Shown here: positions 10,313-20,649 of the stretch, piece by piece | Layout of the letters: every line of letters begins with the position of its first letter | Position numbering within the stretch: the stretch's first letter is position 1 | Source of the DNA: Sycon ciliatum | Lineage: Eukaryota > Porifera > Calcarea > Leucosolenida > Sycettidae | Length of the DNA: 64,000 bases | Direction: 5' to 3' | Assembly (NCBI RefSeq): GCF_964019385.1 | Contig: NC_088655.1 | Span: 3,992,564-4,056,563, forward strand | Notes under the pieces: model-generated | Told to the model about the DNA's origin: nothing | The model's input: the letters and a program-made list of their open reading frames with translations, nothing else | Database searches by the model: none | Made by a program: the position numbers and the translations under genes

Positions 10313-11464
10313 TTTGATAACCGCAATCAATAAAACTAGCTGAACCGACATTTGTGTACTTTATTCATGCAATGTAAAAACGGTGGAGACGATGTGCAAT
10401 AAAACGATGAAAATATGAAGAAATGGTGTACGGAAAAAATATATGGATTCAAACAAGTTTTCGTACAACACTCATCAGGAATCGTCGTTGTACTAAAGGA
10501 CACTGAAACAAAAATTGAACTATTATAGAAAATCTAAGTTACAGAAATAACACTAAGAGCAACAACAGCGAAATTTACAAGTGTGAATTTTAACAATCAA
10601 AGCGAGAAATGAACAAAGGAGAAAGGAAGGAAAGACAACGTGATAACACATAACAGCAGTACATTACACCTAGAACATTAACGGCCAAGCTTGGCCGCAC
10701 TAAACACGACACGTTACTTGAACAATTTCAACCCAATTATACTATCTTTCTGTACACACAAATTAGGCTTGTACAGACGCTGATAGATAGCTTCCAACAC
10801 TTTTAACTGTAGTCCATAACCATGACGACCACGGCACAATACAGTGAACGAAGAGTCGGAATACGAATTGCAACAATCAGGACTAGCTAGCAGATGATTG
10901 TACACTGAAGACTTGCTACCACGAAACCTACGCACAACACTAACACTCTCACCGGCATTCTCACCATCACTCCCATCACTGCTCTCCGACTCACTGCTCC
11001 TTCCGCCGTCCGCTCCATCCTCCGCTTCCTCTGTACTCTCTCTGTCTCGTCCATCCCGCCTGACCGGGTCCATTGAAGTCAACTCGGCCGTCACCCTGCT
11101 ATCACATCCCTCCTTTCGCCCTTGTCCGCTGAGTGCGTAGCTTCTGTTGTAGTTGGCTGTTGATCGTCTTGGTCTTTCAATTGTGGGCTTGGATGGTGGA
11201 TTAGTTGTGGTTGCTGTAGATTGCGTTGTTGGTGTTGGTGTGGGAGCTACTGATATGCAAGGTGGGTCTTTTTGAGTCGGCATTTGTAGTGTTAATGCAG
11301 CTGTCAGTGTTGCTCGCGGTCTCCCACTGGCAAGCTCCACCGCCGCAAGAACCGATGGTGGAGGATCGGGAGGAGGCAGTGGGACCGGGACCGCAAGCGG
11401 CACCACCTCAGCCAAAGCCGCCGGGGGCACTGACGAGGGAACCACCGACGGCCGGAGCAAAGGC
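10313..11464. repeat. Left inverted arm of Penelope-like element 1
   Basis: The reverse complement matches 12490-13642 nearly base for base, with only two or three differences noticed. It includes the last third of the element's protein (about 250 codons), its 3' UTR and a hairpin carrying CTGATGAG near the outer end (minus strand, 10459-10478). Confidence 0.92.
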
Positions 11465-12471
11465 GGCGACACAAGCCGACCCGATGAGCCACCACGCCCA
11501 TTCTCCTCCCCCACCGCCACCAGCGACGGTGGAGCAAGCACAGTCCGTGAGCCAGGGTCCGCGGGTTGTGTAGGCAACGGCTGTGTGGTTATTGGTTGTT
11601 TTCTAGGTCGCCCTCGCTTCGGTCTTTGTTGTTGTGCGCAAGGTGGAAGTATGTGACGTGGTGTGTGTTGTTTGATGCGTGCGTTCAGGTGCTGAAGAGT
11701 CCTACCAACATACCGACTAGCGCATTGTCGGCATTCAAAGTTGTAAATAAGATGACTTAGGTGATGGGCTGGTAGGACATCCTTCCGCACCGTAAACGCA
11801 CGCATCGTCGTAAAGACGGGCACAAAGTGTACTGCGTAGTATGTTCGACGAACAACAGACTTGACTGCACTACAAACTTTAGTCGACTCCTGCCCTTTCC
11901 ACGGCAAACATAAATAAACGGGACAACGAGCAGGACCAATCATAGGAGCCTTCGTAGTTTGTTCGACTTTCAACAACTTCTGCAACAAAAACTCAGGGTA
12001 CCCGTTCTTGACAAAAACTGACCGGAGAAAATCAAGCTCTTCCTGCAGCTTACAGGACGAACAAATACGCTTCGCACGATCTACAAGGTTACGCACTAAG
12101 TTTACTTTATATTGAGACGAACAATAAGAGTCATATACAATGTACTGACCAGTAAACGTCGGCTTTCGATAAACGGTGGTCAGAACGTCACTACTCGTTT
12201 TTTCCACAAGCACATCTAGAAATGACAATTTGTTGGACTGTTCATGCTCACATGTAAAACGAAGGGCAGGGTGAATACTATTTAACACGTCAAGAAACTC
12301 GTTACTACGCTCCTCATTATCAAAATATGTGAAGGAGTCGTCCACGAAACGTACATAAAGGTCAGGCCACAATGAATCATCAATTTTCGACTCACAGTAA
12401 CCGACAAACACGTTTGCCAATACCGGACCAAGGGGCGAACCCATCGCAACACCATCGACTTGTTTGTACAT
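10714..12471 (-). CDS. Penelope-like reverse transcriptase (C-terminal half) with GIY-YIG endonuclease
   Basis: 585 codons open. Residues 7-22 (GVAMGSPLGPVLANVF) and 40-48 (VRFVDDSFT) are the last two catalytic blocks of a Penelope-type reverse transcriptase. YRKPTFTGQY near 101 and the following region match its thumb. The GIY-YIG nuclease starts at about 241 (LIYNFECRQC, SRYVGRT, Arg in NARIKQH). It resumes only at about 521 (SVYNHLLASPDCC ... VLEAIYQRLYKPNLC), with a likely catalytic Glu near 560. Between them lie roughly 245 residues of Pro-, Ser- and Thr-rich low-complexity sequence with RPKRGRPRK, an AT-hook-like basic patch. The fingers and part of the palm are absent, because the frame begins at the inverted-arm junction. 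Such proteins copy RNA primed at a nicked target. Confidence 0.88.
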   Translation of the reverse strand: MYKQVDGVAMGSPLGPVLANVFVGYCESKIDDSLWPDLYVRFVDDSFTYFDNEERSNEFLDVLNSIHPALRFTCEHEQSNKLSFLDVLVEKTSSDVLTTVYRKPTFTGQYIVYDSYCSSQYKVNLVRNLVDRAKRICSSCKLQEELDFLRSVFVKNGYPEFLLQKLLKVEQTTKAPMIGPARCPVYLCLPWKGQESTKVCSAVKSVVRRTYYAVHFVPVFTTMRAFTVRKDVLPAHHLSHLIYNFECRQCASRYVGRTLQHLNARIKQHTPRHILPPCAQQQRPKRGRPRKQPITTQPLPTQPADPGSRTVLAPPSLVAVGEENGRGGSSGRLVSPPLLRPSVVPSSVPPAALAEVVPLAVPVPLPPPDPPPSVLAAVELASGRPRATLTAALTLQMPTQKDPPCISVAPTPTPTTQSTATTTNPPSKPTIERPRRSTANYNRSYALSGQGRKEGCDSRVTAELTSMDPVRRDGRDRESTEEAEDGADGGRSSESESSDGSDGENAGESVSVVRRFRGSKSSVYNHLLASPDCCNSYSDSSFTVLCRGRHGYGLQLKVLEAIYQRLYKPNLCVQKDSIIGLKLFK

Positions 12472-12489
12472 GACATTGTTGAACGAAAA

Positions 12490-13642
12490 GCCTTTGCTCC
12501 GGCCGTCGGTGGTTCCCTCGTCAGTGCCCCCGGCGGCTTTGGCTGAGGTGGTGCCGCTTGCGGTCCCGGTCCCACTGCCTCCTCCCGATCCTCCACCATC
12601 GGTTCTTGCGGCGGTGGAGCTTGCCAGTGGGAGACCGCGAGCAACACTGACAGCTGCATTAACACTACAAATGCCGACTCAAAAAGACCCACCTTGCATA
12701 TCAGTAGCTCCCACACCAACACCAACAACGCAATCTACAGCAACCACAACTAATCCACCATCCAAGCCCACAATTGAAAGACCAAGACGATCAACAGCCA
12801 ACTACAACAGAAGCTACGCACTCAGCGGACAAGGGCGAAAGGAGGGATGTGATAGCAGGGTGACGGCCGAGTTGACTTCAATGGACCCGGTCAGGCGGGA
12901 TGGACGAGACAGAGAGAGTACAGAGGAAGCGGAGGATGGAGCGGACGGCGGAAGGAGCAGTGAGTCGGAGAGCAGTGATGGGAGTGATGGTGAGAATGCC
13001 GGTGAGAGTGTTAGTGTTGTGCGTAGGTTTCGTGGTAGCAAGTCTTCAGTGTACAATCATCTGCTAGCTAGTCCTGATTGTTGCAATTCGTATTCCGACT
13101 CTTCGTTCACTGTATTGTGCCGTGGTCGTCATGGTTATGGACTACAGTTAAAAGTGTTGGAAGCTATCTATCAGCGTCTGTACAAGCCTAATTTGTGTGT
13201 ACAGAAAGATAGTATAATTGGGTTGAAATTGTTCAAGTAACGTGTCGTGTTTAGTGCGGCCAAGCTTGGCCGTTAATGTTCTAGGTGTAATGTACTGCTG
13301 TTATGTGTTATCACGTTGTCTTTCCTTCCTTTCTCCTTTGTTCATTTCTCGCTTTGATTGTTAAAATTCACACTTGTAAATTTCACTGTTGTTGCTCTTA
13401 GTGTTATTTCTGTAACTTAGATTTTCTATAATAGTTCAATTTTTGTTTCAGTGTCCTTTAGTACAACGACGATTCCTGATGAGTGTTGTACGAAAACTTG
13501 TTTGAATCCATATATTTTTTCCCTACACCATTTCTTCATATTTTCATCGTTTTATTGCACATCGTCTCCACCGTTTTTTACATTGCATGAATAAAGTACA
13601 CAAATGTCGGTTCAGCTAGTTTTATTGATTGCGGTTATCAAA
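12490..13642. repeat. Right inverted arm of Penelope-like element 1
   Basis: Mirror copy of 10313-11464. Its plus strand reads the same C-terminal protein segment as an open frame of about 250 codons ending at 13240, followed by the same 3' UTR. A hairpin motif CTGATGAG ... CGAAA lies at 13476-13495. It ends directly at the right target-site duplication. Confidence 0.92.
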
Positions 13643-13664
13643 ATATTGGAAAATGTTTTCTTTT

Positions 13665-14075
13665 CTCGTCTACCAGCATGTTGTGTGAAGTGTGTATGCC
13701 GTTTACCTTGTGTGCAGTCTTCAAGCAACAACACACTATAATCATTATTCTATTTGGATACAAGAAAACAATTATTTATAGAAACACAAGCAATCGACCC
13801 ACCTCACTAGTAAACATTATCTACGCCACTCGAGTACCAGAATTGCGATAGCCCGTACGTGGGAAGGACGTTACAGCATTTATAGTGAATGTATAAAGCA
13901 ACATTTACCACATCATCTCGTGTCAGTGAGCGCACGGTCTTCTCGACCAAAACGTGGCCGTCCACCAGAGAATCCACCAGCATCGGCACACGCATACGCT
14001 ACTACTAAGCAACATCCACATGACAGCGCCTCGCTTGACTCTTCCCCGTCAACGAGCGCTGATGGGCGCTTATGG
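13665..14075 (+). mobile_element. Old Penelope-like fossil (GIY-YIG region), unit 1
   Basis: Plus-strand translation gives pieces typical of the Penelope linker and nuclease: SLVNIIYATR, then NCDSPYVGRTLQHL, then IKQHLPHHL, then SSRPKRGRPPENPPA. They lie in different frames with several breaks. The same remnant sits at the same place in all five units, so it predates the array. The younger Penelope-like element 1 inserted directly beside it. Confidence 0.75.
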
Positions 14076-15286
14076 CCTGGCTGGAAAAACTGTGTACCTG
14101 TGGAGTGATTGAAAACGGTCTCTGCCGCTACACTGACTATCAGCAACAGCTGCTGTGTCAACAGAATGGACAGCAAAACGGGACCTGGACCGTCTGTTTG
14201 CTAAAAAGGAAATGATGATAGTATCTACTTCGAAGTAATACAAATATCAATCTCCCATTGTCACGGATTTTTTGAAAATATCCAGAAAGTGCTAATATAT
14301 ACTAGGATGGAAAGCAAAGGTTTCATTTCCAGTAAAGAAATGACCAAGGAACTACAAGTTACGCTATAATATCTACTAAAAGCAGTAGGTGCTAAACAAT
14401 CAGCTCACGTGACACCCATTTTCTTAGCAGGTGTGAAAATCAGTACTAGTCAGGTGTGAGTATCATAAGTATGTACGATGTGCAGCGCCATTCATTACTC
14501 ACTTAGACCCACAAAATTGACCTTCCGCTCTGCTTCAGGCTAGATTACCCACTAGAATCATATTGAGAATCCTGCATGAAGTTGTGCATTTTTAATGACA
14601 GGTAGCTTTCCGGCAGATTGCGCTTCAATACGCGAATGATTTCCAGGATTTGGCTTGTTCACATCATAATGATGTGACGACCATCGAACTGAAATATGTT
14701 ATTGGTTTCCTCGACGAAAGTGCCGATTGGCTAATATACATGTAGAAGCTGACAAGTTAACAAAAGAACGCTTCATTTACATTTTACTTGAAGCCCAATC
14801 AGCTACTGCTCGTAGAACGTGAGCAGGTTGCACAGAGGTATTTTTCAGTTTGAGTAATTCAGTATCCGTTCAAAATCAATCCTGGTGAAATGTTGAAAAA
14901 GTAGAATTGAAACCTTGCAAGATACTTTGAAGTACATTGTAATACCACACATGTAAAGCACCATCATCCAACTTGCAATGGGACAATCAACATATTCCGG
15001 GTTCGGGACTGGCCTGTCCTGTGTCATATTAATAAGATTTGGTCATCAAGAAGTATTCGAAGAATATAGTAAATAGTGCAACAAGCTTGTTTCTCGAAAA
15101 ATTGTACGAGATTACTGTTACTCTGCGAAGGTTCTGTAGTGTATACGAAGCAACTATCCATGAATGTAACAAGATAAATAAATATAGTCACTCTTCTCTT
15201 TTGCTTATAAATAAGGATATAATTATATAGTAAAATATATGCATATCATAAATATAACAGGGAATATATGCGAACAGCGCTCAAAG

Positions 15287-15943
15287 TTAGGAGTGATTAC
15301 AAGCCGACCAGTTGAGAGGGTAAGATTCCCGTAGTACACCTGGGCAGGTAGATTTAATGCTTGTCGTGTCGGTGCAGATTCTCGGCCTTGCTGGACCGAT
15401 CTGGACTTGACTTCTTCTGCTGCTGGTTGTCTTGTTCTGCGTGCTACGTCTCTGGGAGAAGGGACGTCTGGTGGCAGTCGAAGAGCAGATGCTGGGCACA
15501 CTGACGATACTTCCTTCGAATGAGAGTTCGTGACGCGTGCTGGAGGGGCAGCCAATGATTCTCTTAGTGAACACAGGCGTGTTGGGAACGCTTTGCTCCT
15601 CGAACCAAAGGCAGAGTTCTTCTTGAACTGGACTAGTCGTTGGTTTGTCCTGAGTGATTCGAGTAGTGGTCAGCATACCAGTTTTGGGGTCCATGGCAAG
15701 AAAATGTTCTCCAGATGCAGCCGCATACAGACATAGCTTCTTCCCATTGTCTATTGTCTCACACAGCCTCCGCATACCGTCGGGCCCTCCGTTACGTGAT
15801 TGCTTGCAGTCAGGATTCACACGAAGCTCGCCACTGGACGCGATATACATCACAGCTTGGAAGAAAACAACGAAAAAGGATACCGGGTCTGAATTTTTGA
15901 AGTAGCTCGTTTCTGAGACTGAGTGCACTGTAGTCTGGGCCAT
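15287..15943 (-). CDS. B1: FGF-like beta-trefoil protein, B subtype
   Basis: 218 residues from an ATG in good context (gaaATGG). The frame stays open 31 codons upstream, but other B copies do not share that extension. It aligns with A proteins over the full length: VSFFVVFFQAVMYI at 21-34, LYAAASGEHFLAMDPKTGML at 72-91, LCLWFEEQ at 110-117, then PFSQRRS and the terminal CNHS. All nine cysteines correspond (46, 61, 71, 111, 132, 153, 190, 200, 215). Copy-specific residues include H7 and S37. It is transcribed towards A1, tail to tail, about 6 kb apart (3.4 kb of which is the Penelope insertion). N-glycosylation sequons are possible at NKT near 170 and at the terminal NHS. It shows no cleavable signal peptide. 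Confidence 0.8.
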   Translation of the reverse strand: MAQTTVHSVSETSYFKNSDPVSFFVVFFQAVMYIASSGELRVNPDCKQSRNGGPDGMRRLCETIDNGKKLCLYAAASGEHFLAMDPKTGMLTTTRITQDKPTTSPVQEELCLWFEEQSVPNTPVFTKRIIGCPSSTRHELSFEGSIVSVPSICSSTATRRPFSQRRSTQNKTTSSRRSQVQIGPARPRICTDTTSIKSTCPGVLRESYPLNWSACNHS

Positions 15944-16080
15944 TTCAAACGGACGTGGGCGGAGAACTTTCAAAATGAAGGATATGAAATTAGTAATACG
16001 TTTGCAAAGATTCTCTCTTTCTGAGCTGGTTACCATTGGAAGCGGAGAAATTATTCTGATTTTCCAGTACCTTTGAACGT

Positions 16081-16088
16081 CTTTTATA
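16081..16088 (-). promoter_or_regulatory. TATA box of B1
   Basis: TATAAAAG on the minus strand (cttttata on plus), about 140 bp before the B1 ATG. The same box is present at every B gene. Confidence 0.7.
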
Positions 16089-17472
16089 GTAGATTCTATC
16101 GCTTACTTTTCCGAGTGGCTGAGTGTTTTCCTTCGTGTTTTAGCGCACTGAGTGAATCCGGTGTACATTCAATTTACACTATGACCGTCAAGAGCCAGTA
16201 TGTTCCTGCAAATACAAAGTCATGTGAAGCGTATGACACAACTGAGTAGAATGTGAAGCAGCAGGGCTTACCAACAGTGGCCAGTTGGCCATCACCATAG
16301 ATGAATATCCTGAACTATCAACCCCCTCGGTGCTGCATGCTACTATGCCAGTTTCAACTGTTGTTAGTGTACCTGTCCATTGTTTATTGGTCTATCTGTA
16401 ATACCAATAGTGCCCCTTCTCTTGTAGCTGAATGCTTGTATGCACTGCGTGACGTGTCCTCGCACGAGTTGGGAGTCGGGAAGAAAGGAAGTGGAGAAAC
16501 AGGCACCTTGCTGGGTTATTTGTTCCAGGTTACCACGACGAAGTGAATCCACCTTTATAATAGTGAGTTCTAAAGCAAAAACAATGTATATGTACATGTT
16601 CATGTCACTGTAGTGAAAGGCCCGCTCAACACCACTGTCTCTTCTGTCTCTTTCGACAGGCGGATGACGTGCTGTTTGATTGTGCCAAGTGCATAGTGTC
16701 ACTATCAATCACTGTTGAGTGTCAACGAGTGTCGAAATCTCCAAATAGTGTACACTTTGCCTGTATCTTCTCCTAGAGGCATTGTTTTCTCAACTGCTCA
16801 ACTACTTCTTATCGCATTGCCTAGTCAAACCATCCAGTTTACTAAATCGACCATTGATTCAATGCGAACTCGCTGTACATCCCTGTGATTTAGACTTATT
16901 CCTACGGCATAGCCTAAATAATTCCTATCTGAATGGAGAGGGTTTCTGGGACCATCCACGCATAGCGTAGCACGAAAACTGCAGTGTCGCGTGGGGAGAA
17001 CCGCGAACCGCTTCGTGTACAAGTATAATGGTACTTCTATTCACTTAGGATTGCGTGCGTATGCTAGACCAGAATAGCCAGTACAGAGATAATGGAGAAA
17101 CATGCATGAAAATAGGTGTGTTCCAGGTTTTGATTTTGCTGTACGGTCTACATTATATTATAATCTCTCAGTGATAGCATCGCCTTCCAAATTATCGTGC
17201 CTCGGAAACCTTTTGCTCGTTAACTTCTGTCGATTTTGGCGTGCAAATAAGTATTATATTGAGGAAATCTTATATGCAGTACCAGTAATCCAATATTCAA
17301 TCTAAGAACCCCCGCCCACTCCTACGCACATTATTGTGAACACTACAAGCACAGTCAAGCCGTTATCTCACACTTGAACCGTATAAGTGCCGCAACGTCG
17401 ATAGAATACCCAAATGTACCAAGGGTGACGAATGATAAATTGATAGATTACTTACTGACTACAATGAAAGTA

Positions 17473-18359
17473 AAATGGCAATAAATAAGATAAATTGTGC
17501 ACTCATAACAACAGCAAAAATGAAGAAAGTCAAGTTCCATAACGTTTTCTTGTGACTGTCATCAGTGGAACGCCGTCACATAAAAATGTAATAACTAAAA
17601 CACACACTTATAATACATGTAGCTAATATGGTTTCAGGTAGAAATACAGCAGCTAACAAGTACAAAAAGCGAAGTTTGCACCTTTGCAGTGTGTGAATAT
17701 AGTGTATGTGGGAAAGGTAGTGGCAGATGAATGTGATACTGTGTGAATGAATGTGATGGTGCGTGTGTATTACTTGAAGAGTGTGAGTGATACAACGTTT
17801 TCTTTCTGTTTACATAGCACAGGGTCACGAGTACGAATATACACAGCTTCCAGCACCTGCAATTGCTTGAAGAAACGTGCGCAACGAATAACACTAAACC
17901 AGGAATCGTCAAACACCTTACGACATTCTGGACTGGACACCAAATGCTTGTACACTGCAGACTTCCTCTTGTCAACATCAAACTCCTCCTCATCACTACT
18001 CTCATCCTCCACCTCCATTCCAATGCCGCCGTCCATCCCATCGCACTCGTATTCGTCGTAGTATCACATTCATCTGCCACTACCTTTCTCACATACACTA
18101 TATTCACACACTGCAAAGGTGCAAACTTCGCTTTTTGTACTTGTTAGCTGCTGTATTTCTACCTGAAACCATATTAGCTACATGTATATAAGTGTGTGTT
18201 TTAGTTATTACATTTTTATGTGACGGCGTTCCACTGATGACAGTCACAAGAAAACGTTATGGAACTTGACTTTCTTCATTTTTGCTGTTGTTATGAGTGC
18301 ACAATTTATCTTATTTATTGCCATTTTACGACTATTGTCTCCTCGTCGATTGTTTAAAT
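17473..18359 (-). mobile_element. Penelope-like element 2, small palindromic copy
   Basis: Flanked by the 12-bp duplication acaatgaaagta (17461-17472 and 18360-18371). About 270-bp inverted arms (17475-17740 and about 18055-18328) enclose a core with the last part of a GIY-YIG nuclease frame. The right end carries CGAGGAGACAATA and TTTAAACA on the minus strand, as at the left end of Penelope-like element 1, although the arms themselves are unlike those of element 1. It is a related but distinct lineage, lacks any reverse transcriptase and cannot be autonomous. Confidence 0.85.
17770..18036 (-). pseudogene. GIY-YIG C-terminal fragment of Penelope-like element 2
   Basis: 88 codons: an acidic stretch (DESSDEEEFDVD), then SAVYKHLVSSPECRK, FKQLQVLEAVYIRTRDPVLC and KENVVSLTLFK. 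These correspond block by block to the end of the element 1 protein (SVYNHLLASPDCC, VLEAIYQRLYKPNLC, SIIGLKLFK). It is the tail of the nuclease only. Confidence 0.8.
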
Positions 18360-20616
18360 ACAATGAAAGTAGAAAGTTATTTGTTTACATACAGATACTC
18401 AGAACAATACGTAGTGGGAACCATTCGTTTATTTTGAAGAAACTTACTCTGAACGCACACATCCACTTCCAGACTCTTATTATCTTCACAAGTTTATGAC
18501 TGCACAAAGCCCCTCGATTTCAAGCTAAATCCTGAGTTAGATTAGTTTTACCAAGGGATCCATTTTGTAAAAAAACGCTCGGCACTACCCGTTCCCGAAT
18601 CTCTCTTCGACGGTGACAATTCTCGTTGACATCACCTACTTCAGTACATTGTACATTTACATGAACATATTCTATCCCGTTTGCTTGAAAATGAAACCAT
18701 GCACGCTTGTCAAAACTGATGACCATGACTCTGCGTTTTTTCGTACATTTAGGTAGTGTTCAACAGCTCACAAGCCCATAATAAGACCATACGTGTTTAG
18801 AGCTGTGACCGCAACACCTACAAGTATACGTATCGGTACATGTACATGTATACACTTGCAGTCCACCCATACACGGACTACAGCTGTCTGCATTTACACG
18901 TACACTGTATAGTCGATCACTCGGTCTTCCATTCTTTGTTGGTGGCAGTGATGTTCGGACCATATAATCGGAAACTGCATTGGAACTACACTAATGGCTT
19001 ACATTTCTGAGTTTTTGCCATCTATGAACGGAGTATGGAGACTGGGGAATATACTACAGACAATATATTTTCGCTATGTTCATGTAATGTACATGTAAAA
19101 TATCAAATCGGGTAAGGTGGAGCCCTTTAAAATGTTCAATACAAAATGGCACTTCTGGTAGAAATATCGTAGTGAAAGTATCAGCTGTTGGTTGCGGAAG
19201 TGAATCACCTATTGTCACTCCTTGACTCTCAAATTCAGCGCCATCTGAAGGTTTATACACCATGTAAACGCGAAATCAAGATTGGCTAATTATGCGACTC
19301 TCAGCAAAGTGTCCTGCTCTCTTACCAACGTGACCAGCGATGACTCGGTTTTCTTAGCTCTCTGGTAAGCACACAATACGTACATGTAGTATGATCCAGT
19401 TCTAAGTGGGCACTTAGAGTATTGACATGCATTCACGCAGCGGTACAATGACCTCTCTGGGGCACAGGGACGTTGAATCTAATTCCCTGTCATGTAAATA
19501 ATTGTTCGTTGTGGGCTATATGTATATGTACATGTCCGTGTGTGTTTGACAGATGGCTCAATCTCGAGTCCAGCTGCGCCGGATAAGCAGGCAGAAACGC
19601 CATTCAAGGCCCCTCCCATTCCAAAATAATAAATCGGGAATCCAATGTAGTGTGTGCCTACATGTACGTTGCCTATGACTGTGTTTCAAACAATCATCTT
19701 CGCTGTCGCACTTCGTATAAGCTGATTGTGTTGCCGTCTATGATGACAGAGTAGAACAGCACGTGATCAATACCCAGCAATTTCTTGACATCCTGTGCAT
19801 AGGGTACATGTATGTATGATGACAAGGCAGCTGGCCGTATCTGACAAGTCAAGTCCTTAGAATGCAGAGAAACGTCTGCTAAAAAAGAAAAGAAATGTAC
19901 CTACTTTTCTATGGTAGGATTAGTGTGCTTGAATGCTTTGAATGCTGTGATCACACGTGGTGTTGGGTAGTATTTTTAGAAGAAGAGAAATCCTGTCCAG
20001 AATTGCTTGAGTTTGTCACGTCCGTATTGAAGACAGGACGTTTTCTTTCAGGTATTCGCCCTTTACCTCTGAAAATTTGGTGTCAGCAAATTTCCGCTGG
20101 GCCTTGGTTTATGCAAAGCAATGCCAGTGTTTATCGGATCTAGAATACAATCATGTACATGCAGTACAAGTCATGTACATGTACATTTGTGTAAATATTA
20201 TTACCATACACGTGCGTATATGATCATTGTGACTTGCACAAATATGCGAGCCAAACCCAACTGAGCATTGATCAGAAATATAATTGTGTGAGTGTTACCC
20301 TGGTAGGTAGGTTACCTCTAGCCCTGCGATAGATGAAACATTTCAGACCTTTTCTGAAATAATTACTAGTATTATGATTGAAGAAACCCACGTGAGAGGT
20401 GCGGAAGATGAAAGTCGGTATTGGTTTCGGTATTGTCGTCGCATTCGGAGGGAGAAAGCGGTATGAGTTTTCTTGTTCCGATGATGCAAGGTATAGCCCT
20501 AATAATACGGAAGGTGAATAATTACACCGAGGCAGGGCGCCTTATCCTGCTATTGTGAATAATTTAAATTCACTGAGACCCGTGTGCATTTGCCTCCGAG
20601 AGAGACTGCGGCCCGC

Positions 20617-20641
20617 TACACATGTACATGTACATGTACAT
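20617..20641. repeat. TACATG microsatellite
   Basis: Perfect acatgtacatgtacatgtac run just left of the hairpin element in unit 2. Comparable runs lie at 31423-31483 and 51179-51202. Confidence 0.9.
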
Positions 20642-20649
20642 AACATGAT

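Larger units (their letters stand above)
10285..13642 (-). mobile_element. Penelope-like element 1 with 1.15-kb inverted arms
   Basis: A 3.36-kb insertion bounded by a 12-bp duplication. A central segment (11465-12489) carries the reverse transcriptase C-terminal half and the GIY-YIG endonuclease start on the minus strand. It is flanked by inverted arms at 10313-11464 and 12490-13642. The left end carries a further 28 bases (TTTAAACA, then CGAGGAGACAATA) that also occur at one end of the smaller relative in unit 2. Arms of this kind are known from Penelope elements, which often insert as inverted or partial dimers. The arms are nearly identical, so the element looks young, but it is incomplete because the N-terminal part of the reverse transcriptase is absent. 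Confidence 0.88.
10273..13654. repeat. 12-bp target-site duplication around Penelope-like element 1
   Basis: atattggaaaat stands at 10273-10284 and again at 13643-13654. Unit 4 has the same site once and uninterrupted (about 53472), which fixes both ends of the insertion. Confidence 0.9.
1..16720. repeat. Duplicon unit 1 (left edge at or before 1)
   Basis: The opening bases (tcaatgagtgtcgaaatctc) recur at the left edge of units 2-4 and, diverged, unit 5. Unit 1 runs to the next recurrence near 16721. It contains the A1 and B1 genes, a LINE at 3495-7454 and a Penelope-like element at 10285-13642. Removing those insertions leaves about 9.4 kb of core. Bases 1-3490, 7455-8290, 9300-10280 and 14110-15280 show no supported gene. 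They hold TACATG microsatellites and sequence shared with the other units. The left part is closest to unit 3, while the part right of A1 is closest to unit 4. The true duplication breakpoints are not fixed by this inspection. Confidence 0.85.

Noticed and set aside
12464-13240. 258-codon plus-strand frame read as an independent gene
   Set aside because: It is the right inverted arm of Penelope-like element 1 and repeats the C-terminal segment of the minus-strand protein.
13913-14176. Minus-strand frame with a signal-peptide-like start (LSILLTQQLLLIVSVAAE), repeated in other units
   Set aside because: The start codon is not ATG, the frame lies antisense to the old Penelope fossil, whose plus strand gives recognisable nuclease blocks, and unit 3 breaks it.
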